Assembly: GCF_020687245.1 (NCBI RefSeq) | Contig: NZ_JAJEQG010000001.1 | Span: forward strand, 218,710 to 282,709 | From: Faecalibacterium longum CLA-AA-H243 | GTDB taxonomy: Bacteria; Bacillota; Clostridia; Oscillospirales; Ruminococcaceae | Length of the DNA: 64,000 nt | Reading direction: 5' to 3' | Shown here: positions 42,098 through 52,062 of the stretch, in pieces | How positions within the stretch are numbered: the stretch's first letter is position 1 | How the letters are laid out: each line of letters starts with the position of its first letter | Position numbers and translations under genes: made by a program | Notes under the pieces: model-generated | Seen by the model: the letters and a program-made list of their open reading frames with translations, nothing else | Told to the model about the DNA's origin: nothing | Database searches by the model: none

Positions 42098-44125
42098 ATG
42101 AACATCGATTTTGAGTCCCGCAACATCACCCGCCGCAGCTTCCTGAAGGGCGCCGGCGTCGTGGGTGCCGCCGGCCTGCTGTCCGCCTGCGGCGGCAGCA
42201 AGTCCAACAACTCCGGCAGCACGGCTGCTTCCGGCGCACAGGCCCCCAACTCCACCGGTGCCACCCCCCTCAAGGAGTACATCTCCTGGGAGTCTGCCAA
42301 CCGTGAGATCGAGAGCTGGAACATGCTGTACAGCCAGACCCTCACCGACGCCAACGTCGTCACCAACCTGTGGGACGGCCTGATGAGCTTCGACTGCTAC
42401 GGCAAGCTGGTGCCCGCCATCGCCACCAGCTGGGAGGCCAACGAGGACTCCACCGTCTGGACCTTCCACCTGCGCGACGATGTGGACTGGGTGGACTGCA
42501 ACGGCGAGGTGAAGGAGCACATCACCGCCACCGATTTTCTGGTCGGTCTGGAGTGGGTGCTGAACGCCTCCAAGAACGAGGCCAACAACACCTCCATGCC
42601 CACCCTGTACATCGTGGGCGCTGAGGAGTACTACGAGAAGACCAAGGATATGGGCGCGGCCGCTGCCGACCTGCGCTATCAGGATATGCTGGACGCAGGC
42701 GTGGGCATCGAGGCTCCCGACGACTACACTCTGGTATTCACCTGCAAGCACTCCTGCCCCTACTTTGATACCGTAGCCTCCTACACCAGCTTCTACCCCG
42801 CCTCTCAGGTGCTGATCGACGAGCTGGGCATCGAGACCTTCCGTGGCTGCGACAACACCAACATGTGGTACTGCGGCCCCTACCTCGTCGAGGAGTATAT
42901 CCAGGGCAACACCAAGAGCTATATCCCCAACCCCCACTACTACAATGCTGCCAACGTCAGCCGCTTCGAGCGTCTGACCGTGACCATGATCTCCGATCAG
43001 GCCATCGCATTCCAGCTCTACCAGAACCGCGAGCTGGACGAGATGGACCTGAACGAGAGCACCATCACCACCATCACCTCCGACCCCAACAACGAGTACA
43101 ACAGCCAGCTCTGTGAGAAGCGCGCCCGCCCCACTGCCTACGCCATGCACTTCAACTACCAGAAGAACAACGCCGACGGCACCCCCGATGTGAACTGGAA
43201 CAAGGCCATCGCCAACACCGCTTTCCGTCAGTGCTTCTACCGCGGCCTGAACCTGAAGGCATGGTTCTCCCGCTACAACAAGATCAACCCCCTGAAGTGC
43301 GAGAACGACTACTACACCATGAAGGGCCTGTGCTACAACACGCAGGGCGTTGAGTACACCGCTCTGGTGGCCAAGGAGATGGGCTTCGACTCCGAGAAGT
43401 ACGACGGCGAGACCATGATCCGCCTGCGTGCCAACGGCGGCGACATCTCCGCCCTGAAGAAGCAGGCCATGGAGGAGCTGAGCGCCATCGGCGTCACCTT
43501 CCCCGTCAAGGCCACCTACTTCATCATCGCCAGCAGCACCTCCGCACTGGACAACGCCACCATCCTCAAGCAGTGCTTCTCCGACAGCTTCGGCGATGAC
43601 TTCATCAAGCTGGACGTCCAGACCTACGTTTCCAGCCTGACCCAGGAGGTCCGCACTCCTCAGCTCCAGAGCTTTGTCATCAACGGCTGGAGCGCCGACT
43701 TCGGCGACCCCGTCAACTTCCTGGGTCAGGAGACCCTCCACGACGACAATGCTTTCTACTCACACTACTACTCCAACATCGCCCGGGTGGCTGAGGCTCC
43801 TGCCGACTACCAGAAGGACCTGATGGATGCTTTCGAGCAGTACACCGATCTGGTCAATGCCGCCAGCGCCATCGTCAACGACACCGACGCCCGCTACGAG
43901 GCCTTCGCCAAGGCTGAGGCCTATATGCTGGAGAATGTGCTGGTCAGCCCCACCTACTACGACATCCCATGGTCCCTGACCCACGCCAACGAGTACAGCA
44001 AGATCAACGCCATGTACGGCAGCTGCAACTACAAGGCCGTCAACTGGGAGACCAGCGAAGAGGCCTACACCACCGTCCAGTACGAGCAGTTTGCCAAGGC
44101 ATTCGAGCAGGCTTCTCAGGGCTGA
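42098..44125 (+). CDS. oppA: Oligopeptide ABC transporter substrate-binding lipoprotein, copy 1
   Basis: This 675-residue family 5 solute-binding protein has a twin-arginine signal (ITRRSFLKGAG) and lipobox LSAC, followed by a Gly/Ser/Ala linker. The family 5 core is visible in NLWDGLMSFDCYGKLVPAIA, DSTVWTFHLRDDVDW, TDFLVGLEWVLNA and TAFRQCFYRGLNLKAWF. It should capture peptides at the cell surface for OppBCDF encoded 5 kb downstream. The start at 42098 is set by CGGAGG 11 nt upstream. Codon use is strongly biased (AAC, GAC, ATC, CTG), suggesting high expression. Two tandem paralogues follow. Confidence 0.93.
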   Translation: MNIDFESRNITRRSFLKGAGVVGAAGLLSACGGSKSNNSGSTAASGAQAPNSTGATPLKEYISWESANREIESWNMLYSQTLTDANVVTNLWDGLMSFDCYGKLVPAIATSWEANEDSTVWTFHLRDDVDWVDCNGEVKEHITATDFLVGLEWVLNASKNEANNTSMPTLYIVGAEEYYEKTKDMGAAAADLRYQDMLDAGVGIEAPDDYTLVFTCKHSCPYFDTVASYTSFYPASQVLIDELGIETFRGCDNTNMWYCGPYLVEEYIQGNTKSYIPNPHYYNAANVSRFERLTVTMISDQAIAFQLYQNRELDEMDLNESTITTITSDPNNEYNSQLCEKRARPTAYAMHFNYQKNNADGTPDVNWNKAIANTAFRQCFYRGLNLKAWFSRYNKINPLKCENDYYTMKGLCYNTQGVEYTALVAKEMGFDSEKYDGETMIRLRANGGDISALKKQAMEELSAIGVTFPVKATYFIIASSTSALDNATILKQCFSDSFGDDFIKLDVQTYVSSLTQEVRTPQLQSFVINGWSADFGDPVNFLGQETLHDDNAFYSHYYSNIARVAEAPADYQKDLMDAFEQYTDLVNAASAIVNDTDARYEAFAKAEAYMLENVLVSPTYYDIPWSLTHANEYSKINAMYGSCNYKAVNWETSEEAYTTVQYEQFAKAFEQASQG

Positions 44126-44228
44126 TCCGGCGCGAACAGCCATTCCATTTCAGTCGGCACATGAAATATTTTCATTTTTATGTGTTTGCTGAATCAATAA
44201 GATTCAATCCATACCAGAGTGGTTTTTC

Positions 44229-44257
44229 TTGACTTCCCGCCTGTGGGATGATAGAAT
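44229..44257 (+). promoter_or_regulatory. Sigma-A promoter of the second opp binding-protein gene
   Basis: TTGACT, a 17-nt spacer and TAGAAT predict a start near 44264, with a long leader of about 320 nt. Confidence 0.75.
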
Positions 44258-44284
44258 ATCTGCAATCGATACGGGTTCTGCAAT

Positions 44285-44327
44285 GGCGCAGAAACAGATC
44301 AATAAAATCTGTCTCTGCGCCCTTTTT
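44285..44327 (+). terminator. Leader terminator hairpin, second opp binding-protein gene
   Basis: GGCGCAGAAACAGAT pairs with ATCTGTCTCTGCGCC and is followed by CTTTTTG. Its stem sequence resembles that of the hairpin before the third copy. About 260 nt of further leader (44328-44586) follows with no recognised RNA class and no other gene. Confidence 0.8.
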
Positions 44328-44586
44328 GTACCCTTTTGAAGCCGGGTTCATGGCCAGAGTGCGCCGGATAGGCGAGGATTTTTGCCCACAGACAAGGCGA
44401 TTTTCCGCAGCAATCCTAACGGATTGCAAGGGAGAGCAACGCAGTATGTGAGCAAAAAGACCGTTCAGACGGCGTACAATGGTTATGAAGACGGCTTCCA
44501 GACCTTGTGGGAAGGTAAAGCAGTATGGACAGGGTAGGGATTTGGGAAACGCAGAGCCGTACCAATCATTACAGGAGGGAAAGAAT

Positions 44587-46611
44587 ATGTACCACGATTT
44601 TGAGTCTCACACCATCACCCGCCGCAGCTTCCTTAAGGGTGCCGGCGCTGTTGGCGCAGCCGGTCTGCTGGCTGCCTGCGGCGGCTCTTCTTCCAGCACC
44701 GCAGCCAGTGCTTCGTCGGCTTCTTCCGGTGCAGCTGCTTCCAGCAAGGGCCTGAGCGAGCTGTTTACTTACGAGACTTCCGGCCGCGAGATCGAGAGCT
44801 GGAATATGCTCTACAGCCAGCAGGCCATCGACTTCAACGTATCGACCAACATCATCGACGGTCTTATCAGCTTCGACAACTACGGCAAGCCTGTGCCGGC
44901 TCTGGCTAAGAGCTGGGAGCACAACGAGGACTCCACCGTCTGGACTTTCCACCTCCGTGACGACGTGGACTGGGTGGACATGAACGGCGAGGTGCAGGAC
45001 CACCTGACCAGCAAAGACTTCCTCGTGGGCTTCGAGTGGGTGCTGAACGCAAAGAAGAATCAGGCCGCCAACACCTCCATGCCCTCCACCACCGTCGTGG
45101 GCGCAGCCGATTACTACGACAAGACTTACGGAATGGATGACGCCGCAGGCGAAGCCCTTACTTACGAAGATATGCTGGCCGCAGGCGTCGGCATTGACGC
45201 ACCGGATGATTACACCATCGTCTACACCTGTATAAATCCCTGCCCCTACTTCGACACCGTGGCTTCCTACGTCTGCTGCTATCCGGCACCCCCGGCTCTG
45301 GTGGAAAAGCTGGGCGTCGAGGGCTTCCGCGGCGTGGACTACACCCAGCAGTGGTGCTGCGGCCCCTACCTCATCGAGGAATTTGTGGCCGACAACTCCA
45401 AGCGCTTCATCCCGAACCCCCATTATTATGCAGCTGACGAGTGCAGCCGCTTCGAGCGCGTGTCCCTGAGCATGATCACCGACCTGACCGTGGGCTACCA
45501 GCTGTATCAGAACCGTGAGCTGGACGAGCTGGAGCTGAGCGAGAGCACCCTGACCACCATCACCTCCGACACTTCCAACGCCTACAACGACCAGCTCTGC
45601 GAGAAGCGCCCCACCAAGTATGCCTACGACTTCCACTTCAACTTCTACTGCCTCAACTCCGACGGCACCCCCAACGAGAACTGGAACAAGGCCGTGGCCA
45701 ACCGGGCATTCCGCCGCTGCTTCCAGGAGGGCCTGAACCTCATTCCCTACTACGCACGCTTCAACAAGATCAACCCCCTCAAGTGTGAGAACAACTACTA
45801 CACCATGAAGGGCGTCTGCTACAACTCCAAAGGCACCGATTATGTTGACCTTGTGGCCAAGGAGCTGGGCATCGACGGCGAGAAGTATGACGGCGAGACC
45901 ATGGTCCATCTGCGCAAGTCCACCGCCGACTCCATCGCCGCCCTCAAGAAGCAGGCCATGGATGAGCTGACTGCCATCGGCGTCACCTTCCCGGTCAAGG
46001 CGCCCTTCTTCTTCGTGGCCGGCAACACCGTTGCTCAGGACAACGCCACCGTTCTGAAGCAGTGCTTCACCGACAGCTTCGGCGACGACTTCATCCAGTT
46101 GGACCTCGGCACCTATGTTTCCAGCCTTGCAAAGGAAGTCCGCATCCCCAAGCTCCACGGCTTCGTCATCAACGGCTGGGGCGCAGACTTCGGCGACCCC
46201 GTCAACTTTGTGGGTCAGGAGATCCTGCACGACTCCAACGCCTACTACGCCGTCAACTACTCCAACATCCAGCTGGTGGCGGAGGATCCCGCCGATTACC
46301 AGAAGGAGCTGGTAGACGAGTTTGAACAGTTCACCGACCTGGTCAACGCAGCCAACGCCATCGTGGACGACACCGACGCCCGCTATGAGGCTTTCGCAAA
46401 GGCCGAGGCCTACATGATCAACAACTCGCTGTCCGTCCCCTGCTACTACGATGTCCGCTGGTGCCTGACCCACGTCAACGAGTACACCAAGATCAACGCC
46501 ATGTTCGGCCCCTGCAACTTCAAGTACGTCAACTGGGAGACCAGCGAGGACGCCTACACCACCGCTCAGTACGAGGAATTTGCCAAGGCTTTCGACGCCG
46601 CAAAATCTTAA
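44587..46611 (+). CDS. oppA: Oligopeptide ABC transporter substrate-binding lipoprotein, copy 2
   Basis: This 674-residue paralogue of the neighbours has Tat motif ITRRSFLKGAG, lipobox LAAC, a long Ser/Ala linker and the same family 5 core (NIIDGLISFDNYGKPVPALA, DSTVWTFHLRDDVDW, NRAFRRCFQEGLNL). The difference from copy 1 lies mainly in the central lobe and linker, so ligand preference may differ. The ATG follows AGGAGGG. It has its own promoter and attenuated leader, and a strong terminator after it, so it can be expressed separately. Confidence 0.93.
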   Translation: MYHDFESHTITRRSFLKGAGAVGAAGLLAACGGSSSSTAASASSASSGAAASSKGLSELFTYETSGREIESWNMLYSQQAIDFNVSTNIIDGLISFDNYGKPVPALAKSWEHNEDSTVWTFHLRDDVDWVDMNGEVQDHLTSKDFLVGFEWVLNAKKNQAANTSMPSTTVVGAADYYDKTYGMDDAAGEALTYEDMLAAGVGIDAPDDYTIVYTCINPCPYFDTVASYVCCYPAPPALVEKLGVEGFRGVDYTQQWCCGPYLIEEFVADNSKRFIPNPHYYAADECSRFERVSLSMITDLTVGYQLYQNRELDELELSESTLTTITSDTSNAYNDQLCEKRPTKYAYDFHFNFYCLNSDGTPNENWNKAVANRAFRRCFQEGLNLIPYYARFNKINPLKCENNYYTMKGVCYNSKGTDYVDLVAKELGIDGEKYDGETMVHLRKSTADSIAALKKQAMDELTAIGVTFPVKAPFFFVAGNTVAQDNATVLKQCFTDSFGDDFIQLDLGTYVSSLAKEVRIPKLHGFVINGWGADFGDPVNFVGQEILHDSNAYYAVNYSNIQLVAEDPADYQKELVDEFEQFTDLVNAANAIVDDTDARYEAFAKAEAYMINNSLSVPCYYDVRWCLTHVNEYTKINAMFGPCNFKYVNWETSEDAYTTAQYEEFAKAFDAAKS

Positions 46612-46666
46612 CTTTTTCTTAAATCTTTTCCGCCGGGAGTTCCTGCTTCCGGCCCGTGATCCACAC

Positions 46667-46714
46667 ACGGGAGCTGTTCTTAGCCCAAGAACAGCTCCCG
46701 TTGTTTTGTTTTTG
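46667..46714 (+). terminator. Terminator after opp binding-protein copy 2
   Basis: ACGGGAGCTGTTCTT pairs perfectly over 15 bp with AAGAACAGCTCCCGT and is followed by TTGTTTTGTTTTT. Confidence 0.9.
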
Positions 46715-46820
46715 GGCCTGTTTATCTTATTTTCGTCACTCTTCACCACAGTAAAGTAAATTTATTTCATCTCTATGCAGAGTACAACTTTCTTTTGAAA
46801 GAAAAGGCATTTCACATTCC

Positions 46821-46849
46821 ATTGACAACTATTTATTTCGATGGTACAA
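46821..46849 (+). promoter_or_regulatory. Sigma-A promoter of the third opp binding-protein gene and oppBCDF
   Basis: Consensus TTGACA, a 17-nt spacer and TACAAT predict a start near 46856. This is the likely main promoter of the transporter genes too. Confidence 0.75.
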
Positions 46850-46886
46850 TATATGTCGTGTTAAGGATTTTACGGGAGGAGCACAG

Positions 46887-46922
46887 GCGCAGACAGAGGG
46901 GTCTGTTTCTGCGCTCTTTTGT
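46887..46922 (+). terminator. Leader terminator hairpin, third opp binding-protein gene
   Basis: GCGCAGACAGA pairs with TCTGTTTCTGCGC around a GGGG loop, followed by TCTTTTGT. It is similar in sequence and position to the hairpin at 44285. The remaining leader to 47035 has no recognised RNA class. Confidence 0.7.
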
Positions 46923-47035
46923 ATTCTCTGGTAATACAGAGGGGCAGATAATCTCGTAGGAGTGGGAAATCGGCAGGGCAAGGTACCCTGCGCCATAGAG
47001 CCGAGACACGAAAGAATAATTGGGAGGAAAACACA

Positions 47036-49063
47036 ATGAACGCAAATTTTGAGTCTCATTCCATCAGCCGCCGCAGCTTCCTCAAGGCTTCCGGCGTCGT
47101 GGGCGCTGCAAGCATCCTGGCCGCTTGCGGTGGTTCTTCCAGCAGCACTGCTGCCAGCACCTCCGGTGCTGCCTCCGGCGCAGCTGCACCCGCAGCCGAC
47201 GCCATCACCGATTACGTCTCCTTCGAGACTGCCAACCGTGAGCTGGAGACCTGGAACTTCCTGTACAGCCAGTCCGCTTCCGACCTGAACGTCACCACCA
47301 ACTGCTGGGACGGCCTGCTGAGCTTCGACTGCTACGGCAAGGCAGTGCCCGCCATCGCATCCAGCTGGGAGCACAACGAGGACTCCACCGTCTGGACCTT
47401 CCACCTGCGCGACAATGTCGATTGGTGCGACGTCAACGGCGAGGTCAAGTCTCACCTGACCTCCAAGGACTTCCTCGTGGGTCTTGAGTGGGTCCTGAAC
47501 GCCCTCAAGAACGAGGCTTTCAACACCTCCATGCCTTCTGAGACCGTCGTGGGCGCTGCCGAGTACTACGACCTGACCAAGGACAAGGGCGACGCTGCTG
47601 CTGACATGACCTACGAGGATATGCTGGCTGCCGGTGTCGGCGTCGAGGCACCGGACGACTACACTCTGGTCTTCACCTGCAAGAACCCCTGCCCCTACTT
47701 CGACACTGTCGTTGCCTACAACAGCTTCTACCCCGCCTCTGAGGACCTCATCAACGAGCTGGGCATCGATGGCTTCCGCTCCTGCGACTACTCCACCATG
47801 TGGTACAATGGTCCGTACCTCATCGAGGAGTACATCCAGCAGAACACCAAGAGCTTCATCCCCAACCCCAACTACTACGCCGCAAACGACTGCACCCGTT
47901 TCGAGCATCACACCATCACCATGATCCCCGACCTGTCCATGGGCCTGCAGCTGTACGAGAACGGCGAAGTCGATAACATCGACCTGACCGAGTCCAACCT
48001 GACCACCATCACCTCCGACCCCAACAACGAGCACAACAAGTTCCTGTGCGAGAAGCGCCCCACCAAGTTCAGCTTCCAGATGCACCTGAACTTCCAGCGC
48101 AAGGATGAGAACGGCAATCTGGACGAGAACTGGAACAAGGCTGTTTCCAACCGCGCGTTCCGTCAGTGCTTCTACAAGGGCATCGACTTCACCAACTACT
48201 ACGCCCGCACCAACAAGATCAACCCCCTGAAGTGCGAGAACGACTACTACACCATGCCCGGTGTCTGCTACAACACCAAGGGTGAGGAGTACACCACTCT
48301 GGTCGCCAAGGAGATGGGCTTCGACGGTCAGGCTTACGACGGCAAGACCATGATCCGCCTCCGCGACAACGGTGGCGACATCGCTGACCTGAAGAAGCAG
48401 GCCATGGAAGAGCTGAGCGCTATCGGCGTCACCTTCCCCGTCCACTGCCACCACTACATCAAGAGCGGCGATACCACTGCTCTGGATACCGCCACCGTTC
48501 TGAAGCAGTGCTTCTCCGACAGTCTGGGCGATGACTTCGTCGTGCTGGACATCGGCACCTATGTCTCTTCTCTTTATAAGGAAGTCCGTAACGTCCAGCT
48601 GCACTCCATCCTGCAGAACGGCTGGGGCGCTGACTTCGGTGACCCCGTCAACTTCCTGGGTCAGGAAGTCCTGAGCGACGACAACGCTTACTACGCTCAG
48701 ACCACCTCCTGGATCGCAGCCGTCGAGGCCGACCCGAAGGATTACCAGAAGGAGCTGCTGGCTGATTACCAGGAGTTCACCGATCTGGTCACCGAGGCAA
48801 AGGCCATCGTCACCGATACCGATGCACGCTATGCCGCATTCGCAAAGGCTGAGGCTTCCATGCTGAACAACGCACTGTGCATCCCCTGCCTGTACGAGGT
48901 GCTCTGGTGCCTGACCCACGTCAACGAGTACACCAAGATCAACGCCATGTACGGTCCCTGCAACTACAAGGCCGTCAACTGGGAGACCCGTCAGGGCGAC
49001 GGCTACACCACCGAGGAGTACGAGGCTTTCTCCGCTGCTTTCAATGCAGCAACCAAAGCCTGA
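47036..49063 (+). CDS. oppA: Oligopeptide ABC transporter substrate-binding lipoprotein, copy 3
   Basis: This 675-residue third paralogue has Tat motif ISRRSFLKASG, lipobox LAAC, a Ser/Ala linker and a family 5 core (NCWDGLLSFDCYGKAVPAIA, DSTVWTFHLRDNVDW, NRAFRQCFYKGIDF). It lies directly upstream of oppB (27-nt gap) and is therefore the copy cotranscribed with the transporter. The ATG follows GGGAGG. Codon bias is again very strong. Binding of peptides outside the membrane is the family role; the specific ligands are unknown. Confidence 0.94.
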   Translation: MNANFESHSISRRSFLKASGVVGAASILAACGGSSSSTAASTSGAASGAAAPAADAITDYVSFETANRELETWNFLYSQSASDLNVTTNCWDGLLSFDCYGKAVPAIASSWEHNEDSTVWTFHLRDNVDWCDVNGEVKSHLTSKDFLVGLEWVLNALKNEAFNTSMPSETVVGAAEYYDLTKDKGDAAADMTYEDMLAAGVGVEAPDDYTLVFTCKNPCPYFDTVVAYNSFYPASEDLINELGIDGFRSCDYSTMWYNGPYLIEEYIQQNTKSFIPNPNYYAANDCTRFEHHTITMIPDLSMGLQLYENGEVDNIDLTESNLTTITSDPNNEHNKFLCEKRPTKFSFQMHLNFQRKDENGNLDENWNKAVSNRAFRQCFYKGIDFTNYYARTNKINPLKCENDYYTMPGVCYNTKGEEYTTLVAKEMGFDGQAYDGKTMIRLRDNGGDIADLKKQAMEELSAIGVTFPVHCHHYIKSGDTTALDTATVLKQCFSDSLGDDFVVLDIGTYVSSLYKEVRNVQLHSILQNGWGADFGDPVNFLGQEVLSDDNAYYAQTTSWIAAVEADPKDYQKELLADYQEFTDLVTEAKAIVTDTDARYAAFAKAEASMLNNALCIPCLYEVLWCLTHVNEYTKINAMYGPCNYKAVNWETRQGDGYTTEEYEAFSAAFNAATKA

Positions 49064-49090
49064 TGATTATTTTATAAAGGTTTGGTTATC

Positions 49091-50041
49091 ATGTTAAAAT
49101 ACACCGTCAAGCGGCTGGCTCAGTCGCTCGTCACGATCTTATTGATCGCAACCATCGTCTTTTTGCTGATGCGCTGCCTGCCTACGGACTACTACTTCAC
49201 GGAAGAACAGCTCATGAAGTTTACCGAAGAGCAGAAATACGCCGCGCTGGAAGCCGCCGGTCTGACCGACCCCATCGGCACCCAGCTGCTGCACTTCTAC
49301 AACGATCTGCTCCATCTGGACTTCGGCACTTCCCGCCGCATCCAGAATGGCGCTTCCGTCGTGAAGGTGATCGGCAAGAAATTCGGCGTCTCCATGCGCC
49401 TCGGCCTCATCTCCGCCGGCATCTCTCTGCTGGTGGGCATCATGCTGGGCATCCTGCAGACCGCCTTCAAGGACAAGGTCTTTGACTGGATCGGCACGGC
49501 CTACACCGTTTTTGTCAACGCTGTGCCTTCTCTGGTCTCCTATTCGCTGGTGCTGGTCTTCGGCTCCAAATACCTGGGTTTCCCCACGCTGTACTCCACC
49601 CGTAATGTCGGCCCGTCCAGCGTGCTGCCCATCGTCTGCTTGTCGCTGGCGTCTATCGCAGGCTACGCTCTGTGGACCCGCCGCTACATGGTGGACGAGC
49701 TGACCCGCGATTATATCAAGCTGGCCCGCGTCAAGGGCCTGAGCTCCAGCGAGATCATGTTCAAGCACGTGCTGCGCAACGCCATGGTCCCCATGGTGCA
49801 GTATATCCCCCAGTCCATCCTGCTGACGGTCGGCGGCTCTCTGCTGATGGAGCGGTTCTTCTCCGTTCCCGGCATGGGTCCCCTGCTGACCGATGCCATC
49901 CAGCGCTATGACCTGAACGTCGTCCAGACTCTGGTCATCCTCTACGCTGCACTGGGCATCGTGGGTGTTTTCCTGGGCGACGTGCTGATGATGCTGGTTG
50001 ACCCGCGCATTACTCTGACCGGAAAGGAGGCCGCACGCTGA
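49091..50041 (+). CDS. oppB: Oligopeptide ABC transporter permease OppB
   Basis: This 316-residue inner-membrane permease has an N-terminal helix (LAQSLVTILLIATIVFLLMR) and the OppB-type TM core ending with the EAA-like loop (DYIKLARVKGLSSSEIMFKHVLRNAMVP) that contacts the ATPases. ATG 49091 has AAAGG 10 nt upstream; the in-frame TTG nine bases earlier lies too close to it. Its stop overlaps the oppC start (TGATG), showing tight coupling. Confidence 0.95.
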   Translation: MLKYTVKRLAQSLVTILLIATIVFLLMRCLPTDYYFTEEQLMKFTEEQKYAALEAAGLTDPIGTQLLHFYNDLLHLDFGTSRRIQNGASVVKVIGKKFGVSMRLGLISAGISLLVGIMLGILQTAFKDKVFDWIGTAYTVFVNAVPSLVSYSLVLVFGSKYLGFPTLYSTRNVGPSSVLPIVCLSLASIAGYALWTRRYMVDELTRDYIKLARVKGLSSSEIMFKHVLRNAMVPMVQYIPQSILLTVGGSLLMERFFSVPGMGPLLTDAIQRYDLNVVQTLVILYAALGIVGVFLGDVLMMLVDPRITLTGKEAAR

Positions 50042-50982
50042 TGGCTAAAGCATCTGATTTTGAGGGCAAGAAGCAGGACGAACTGTTCTACTTCGTCGAT
50101 TACTCTCCGGAGGAAGCCGAGCGTGTCGGCTACTCCAACTACAGCTACTGGGGTTCTGTCATCCAGAACTTCCTCAAGCACAAGGCTGCTGTCGTCTGCC
50201 TGTTCCTGTTCCTGTTCCTCGTCATCTTCTCCTTCATCGCACTGGCCATCGGCAAGTACGATTATCAGACGCTGGTGACGGATTCCTCTCTGGCCTTCCG
50301 GAAGCCCAACAGCGAATACTGGTTCGGCACCGACAACCTCGGCCGCGACTACTGGTGTCAGGTGTGGTACGCCACTCAGGTGTCCATCCGTCTGGCCCTC
50401 ATCGTTGCCGTGGGCGAGAGCATCCTCGGCGTCATCATCGGCCTGATCTGGGGCTATGTCCGTAAGCTGGACCGCTTCTTCACCGAGCTGTACAACCTCA
50501 TCGACAACGTGCCTTACATCATCTACATGACCCTGATCGCACTGGTCGTCGGCCAGAGCTTCACCATCATGGCCGTCTCGATGATCGCCATCGGCTGGCT
50601 GGTCATGGCCCGCCGCGTCCGCAACATGGTGTTCATGTTCCGTGACCGCGAGTACAACCTCGCGTCCCGCTGCCTTGGCACCCCGCTGTGGCGCGTTCTG
50701 ACCAAGAACATCCTGCCCTATCTGGTCTCCGTCATCATCCTGCGCATGGCGCTGAGCATCCCCGCCACCATCAACCTCGAGTCCACCCTGTCCTATCTGG
50801 GCATCGGTCTGGGCATCGAGACTCCGTCTCTGGGCCTCATCCTGAGCAAGGTGCGCGGCTTCTTCCTCGATTATCCTTACCTGCTGGTCTTCCCCGCATC
50901 CATCGTGTCCATCATCTCCATTTCCTTCTATATCATGGGCAACGCTTTCTCGGATGCTGCTGACCCGCGCAACCACGTTTAA
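50041..50982 (+). CDS. oppC: Oligopeptide ABC transporter permease OppC
   Basis: This 313-residue permease has an OppC-type N-terminal cytoplasmic segment, a first helix (AAVVCLFLFLFLVIFSFIAL), the FGTDNLGRDYWCQVWYATQ signature, and the coupling loop (REYNLASRCLGTPLWRVLTKNILPYL). It pairs with OppB to form the peptide channel. It overlaps oppB by one base; oppD follows. Confidence 0.95.
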   Translation: MAKASDFEGKKQDELFYFVDYSPEEAERVGYSNYSYWGSVIQNFLKHKAAVVCLFLFLFLVIFSFIALAIGKYDYQTLVTDSSLAFRKPNSEYWFGTDNLGRDYWCQVWYATQVSIRLALIVAVGESILGVIIGLIWGYVRKLDRFFTELYNLIDNVPYIIYMTLIALVVGQSFTIMAVSMIAIGWLVMARRVRNMVFMFRDREYNLASRCLGTPLWRVLTKNILPYLVSVIILRMALSIPATINLESTLSYLGIGLGIETPSLGLILSKVRGFFLDYPYLLVFPASIVSIISISFYIMGNAFSDAADPRNHV

Positions 50983-51006
50983 CAGATGGGAGAGAAAATC
51001 ACAAAA

Positions 51007-52062
51007 ATGGATAGACAACCGATCATCTCTGCCAAAGACGTGGAGATCACCTTTAGCCTGCGCGGCAAGAAGCTGAACGCGATCCGCAAGTGCTCGCTGG
51101 ACCTTTATGACGGCGAGACGTTGGCCATCGTGGGCGAGTCCGGCTCGGGCAAGTCCGTATTCACCAAGACCTTCGTGGGTATGCTGGATGTCAACGGTAA
51201 GATCACCGGCGGCTCCATCATGTACGAAGGCCGCGACATGACCAAGTTCACCGAGAAGGACTGGCTGGGCGTGCGCGGCAAGAAGATCGCCATGGTCATG
51301 CAGGACCCGATGACCAGCCTGAACCCGCTGAAGAAAATCGGCAAGCAGATCCAGGAGAGCATCGAGCACCATCAGGGTCTGAAGGGTGCGGAGGCCAAGA
51401 AGGCCGCCATCGAGATGCTGGCCAAGGTCGGCATCCCCGACCCGGAGCGCCGCTACGAGCAGTATCCGCACGAGTTCTCCGGCGGTATGCGTCAGCGTGT
51501 CGTCATCGCCATCGCTGCTGCCTGCCGTCCGCAGATCCTCATCTGCGACGAGCCCACCACCGCTCTGGACGTGACCATTCAGGCACAGATCCTGCAGCTC
51601 ATCCGTGACCTGCAGAAGGAGCTGGGCATGTCCGTTATCTACATCACCCATGACCTGGGCGTTGTGGCAAACGTGGCAGACCGCGTGGCCGTCATGTACG
51701 CCGGCCAGATCGTCGAGTACGGCACCGTCGAGGAGATCTTCTACGACGCATGGCACCCCTACACCTGGGCTCTGCTGCAGGCTCTGCCTCAGCTGGGTAC
51801 CAAGGGTGAAGCCCTGCCCACCATCGACGGTACGCCGCCGAACCTGTTCAATGAGATCAAGGGCGATGCATTTGCCCCCCGCAACAAGCACGCGCTGGCC
51901 ATCGACTTCGTGGCAGAACCTCCGTTCTTCCAGGTGTCCGAGACCCACGCGGCAAAGACCTGGTATCTGGACCCCCGGGCTCCCAAGATGGAACGCCCGC
52001 ACTCCATCCAGAACCTGCGTGAGAAAATGGGAAAGATGGGAGGTTCCAACTTAAATGGCTGA
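51007..52062 (+). CDS. oppD: Oligopeptide ABC transporter ATP-binding protein OppD
   Basis: This is a 351-residue ABC ATPase with Walker [11 protein letters not shown], signature FSGGMRQRV, Walker [13 protein letters not shown], and the OppD/F-type C-terminal extension. The oligopeptide/dipeptide transporter C-terminal domain lacks the usual four-cysteine cluster here. ATG 51007 has GGGAGAG upstream; ATG 50986, seven codons earlier, has no ribosome binding site. Its 3' end overlaps oppF by 8 nt. Confidence 0.94.
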   Translation: MDRQPIISAKDVEITFSLRGKKLNAIRKCSLDLYDGETLAIVGESGSGKSVFTKTFVGMLDVNGKITGGSIMYEGRDMTKFTEKDWLGVRGKKIAMVMQDPMTSLNPLKKIGKQIQESIEHHQGLKGAEAKKAAIEMLAKVGIPDPERRYEQYPHEFSGGMRQRVVIAIAAACRPQILICDEPTTALDVTIQAQILQLIRDLQKELGMSVIYITHDLGVVANVADRVAVMYAGQIVEYGTVEEIFYDAWHPYTWALLQALPQLGTKGEALPTIDGTPPNLFNEIKGDAFAPRNKHALAIDFVAEPPFFQVSETHAAKTWYLDPRAPKMERPHSIQNLREKMGKMGGSNLNG

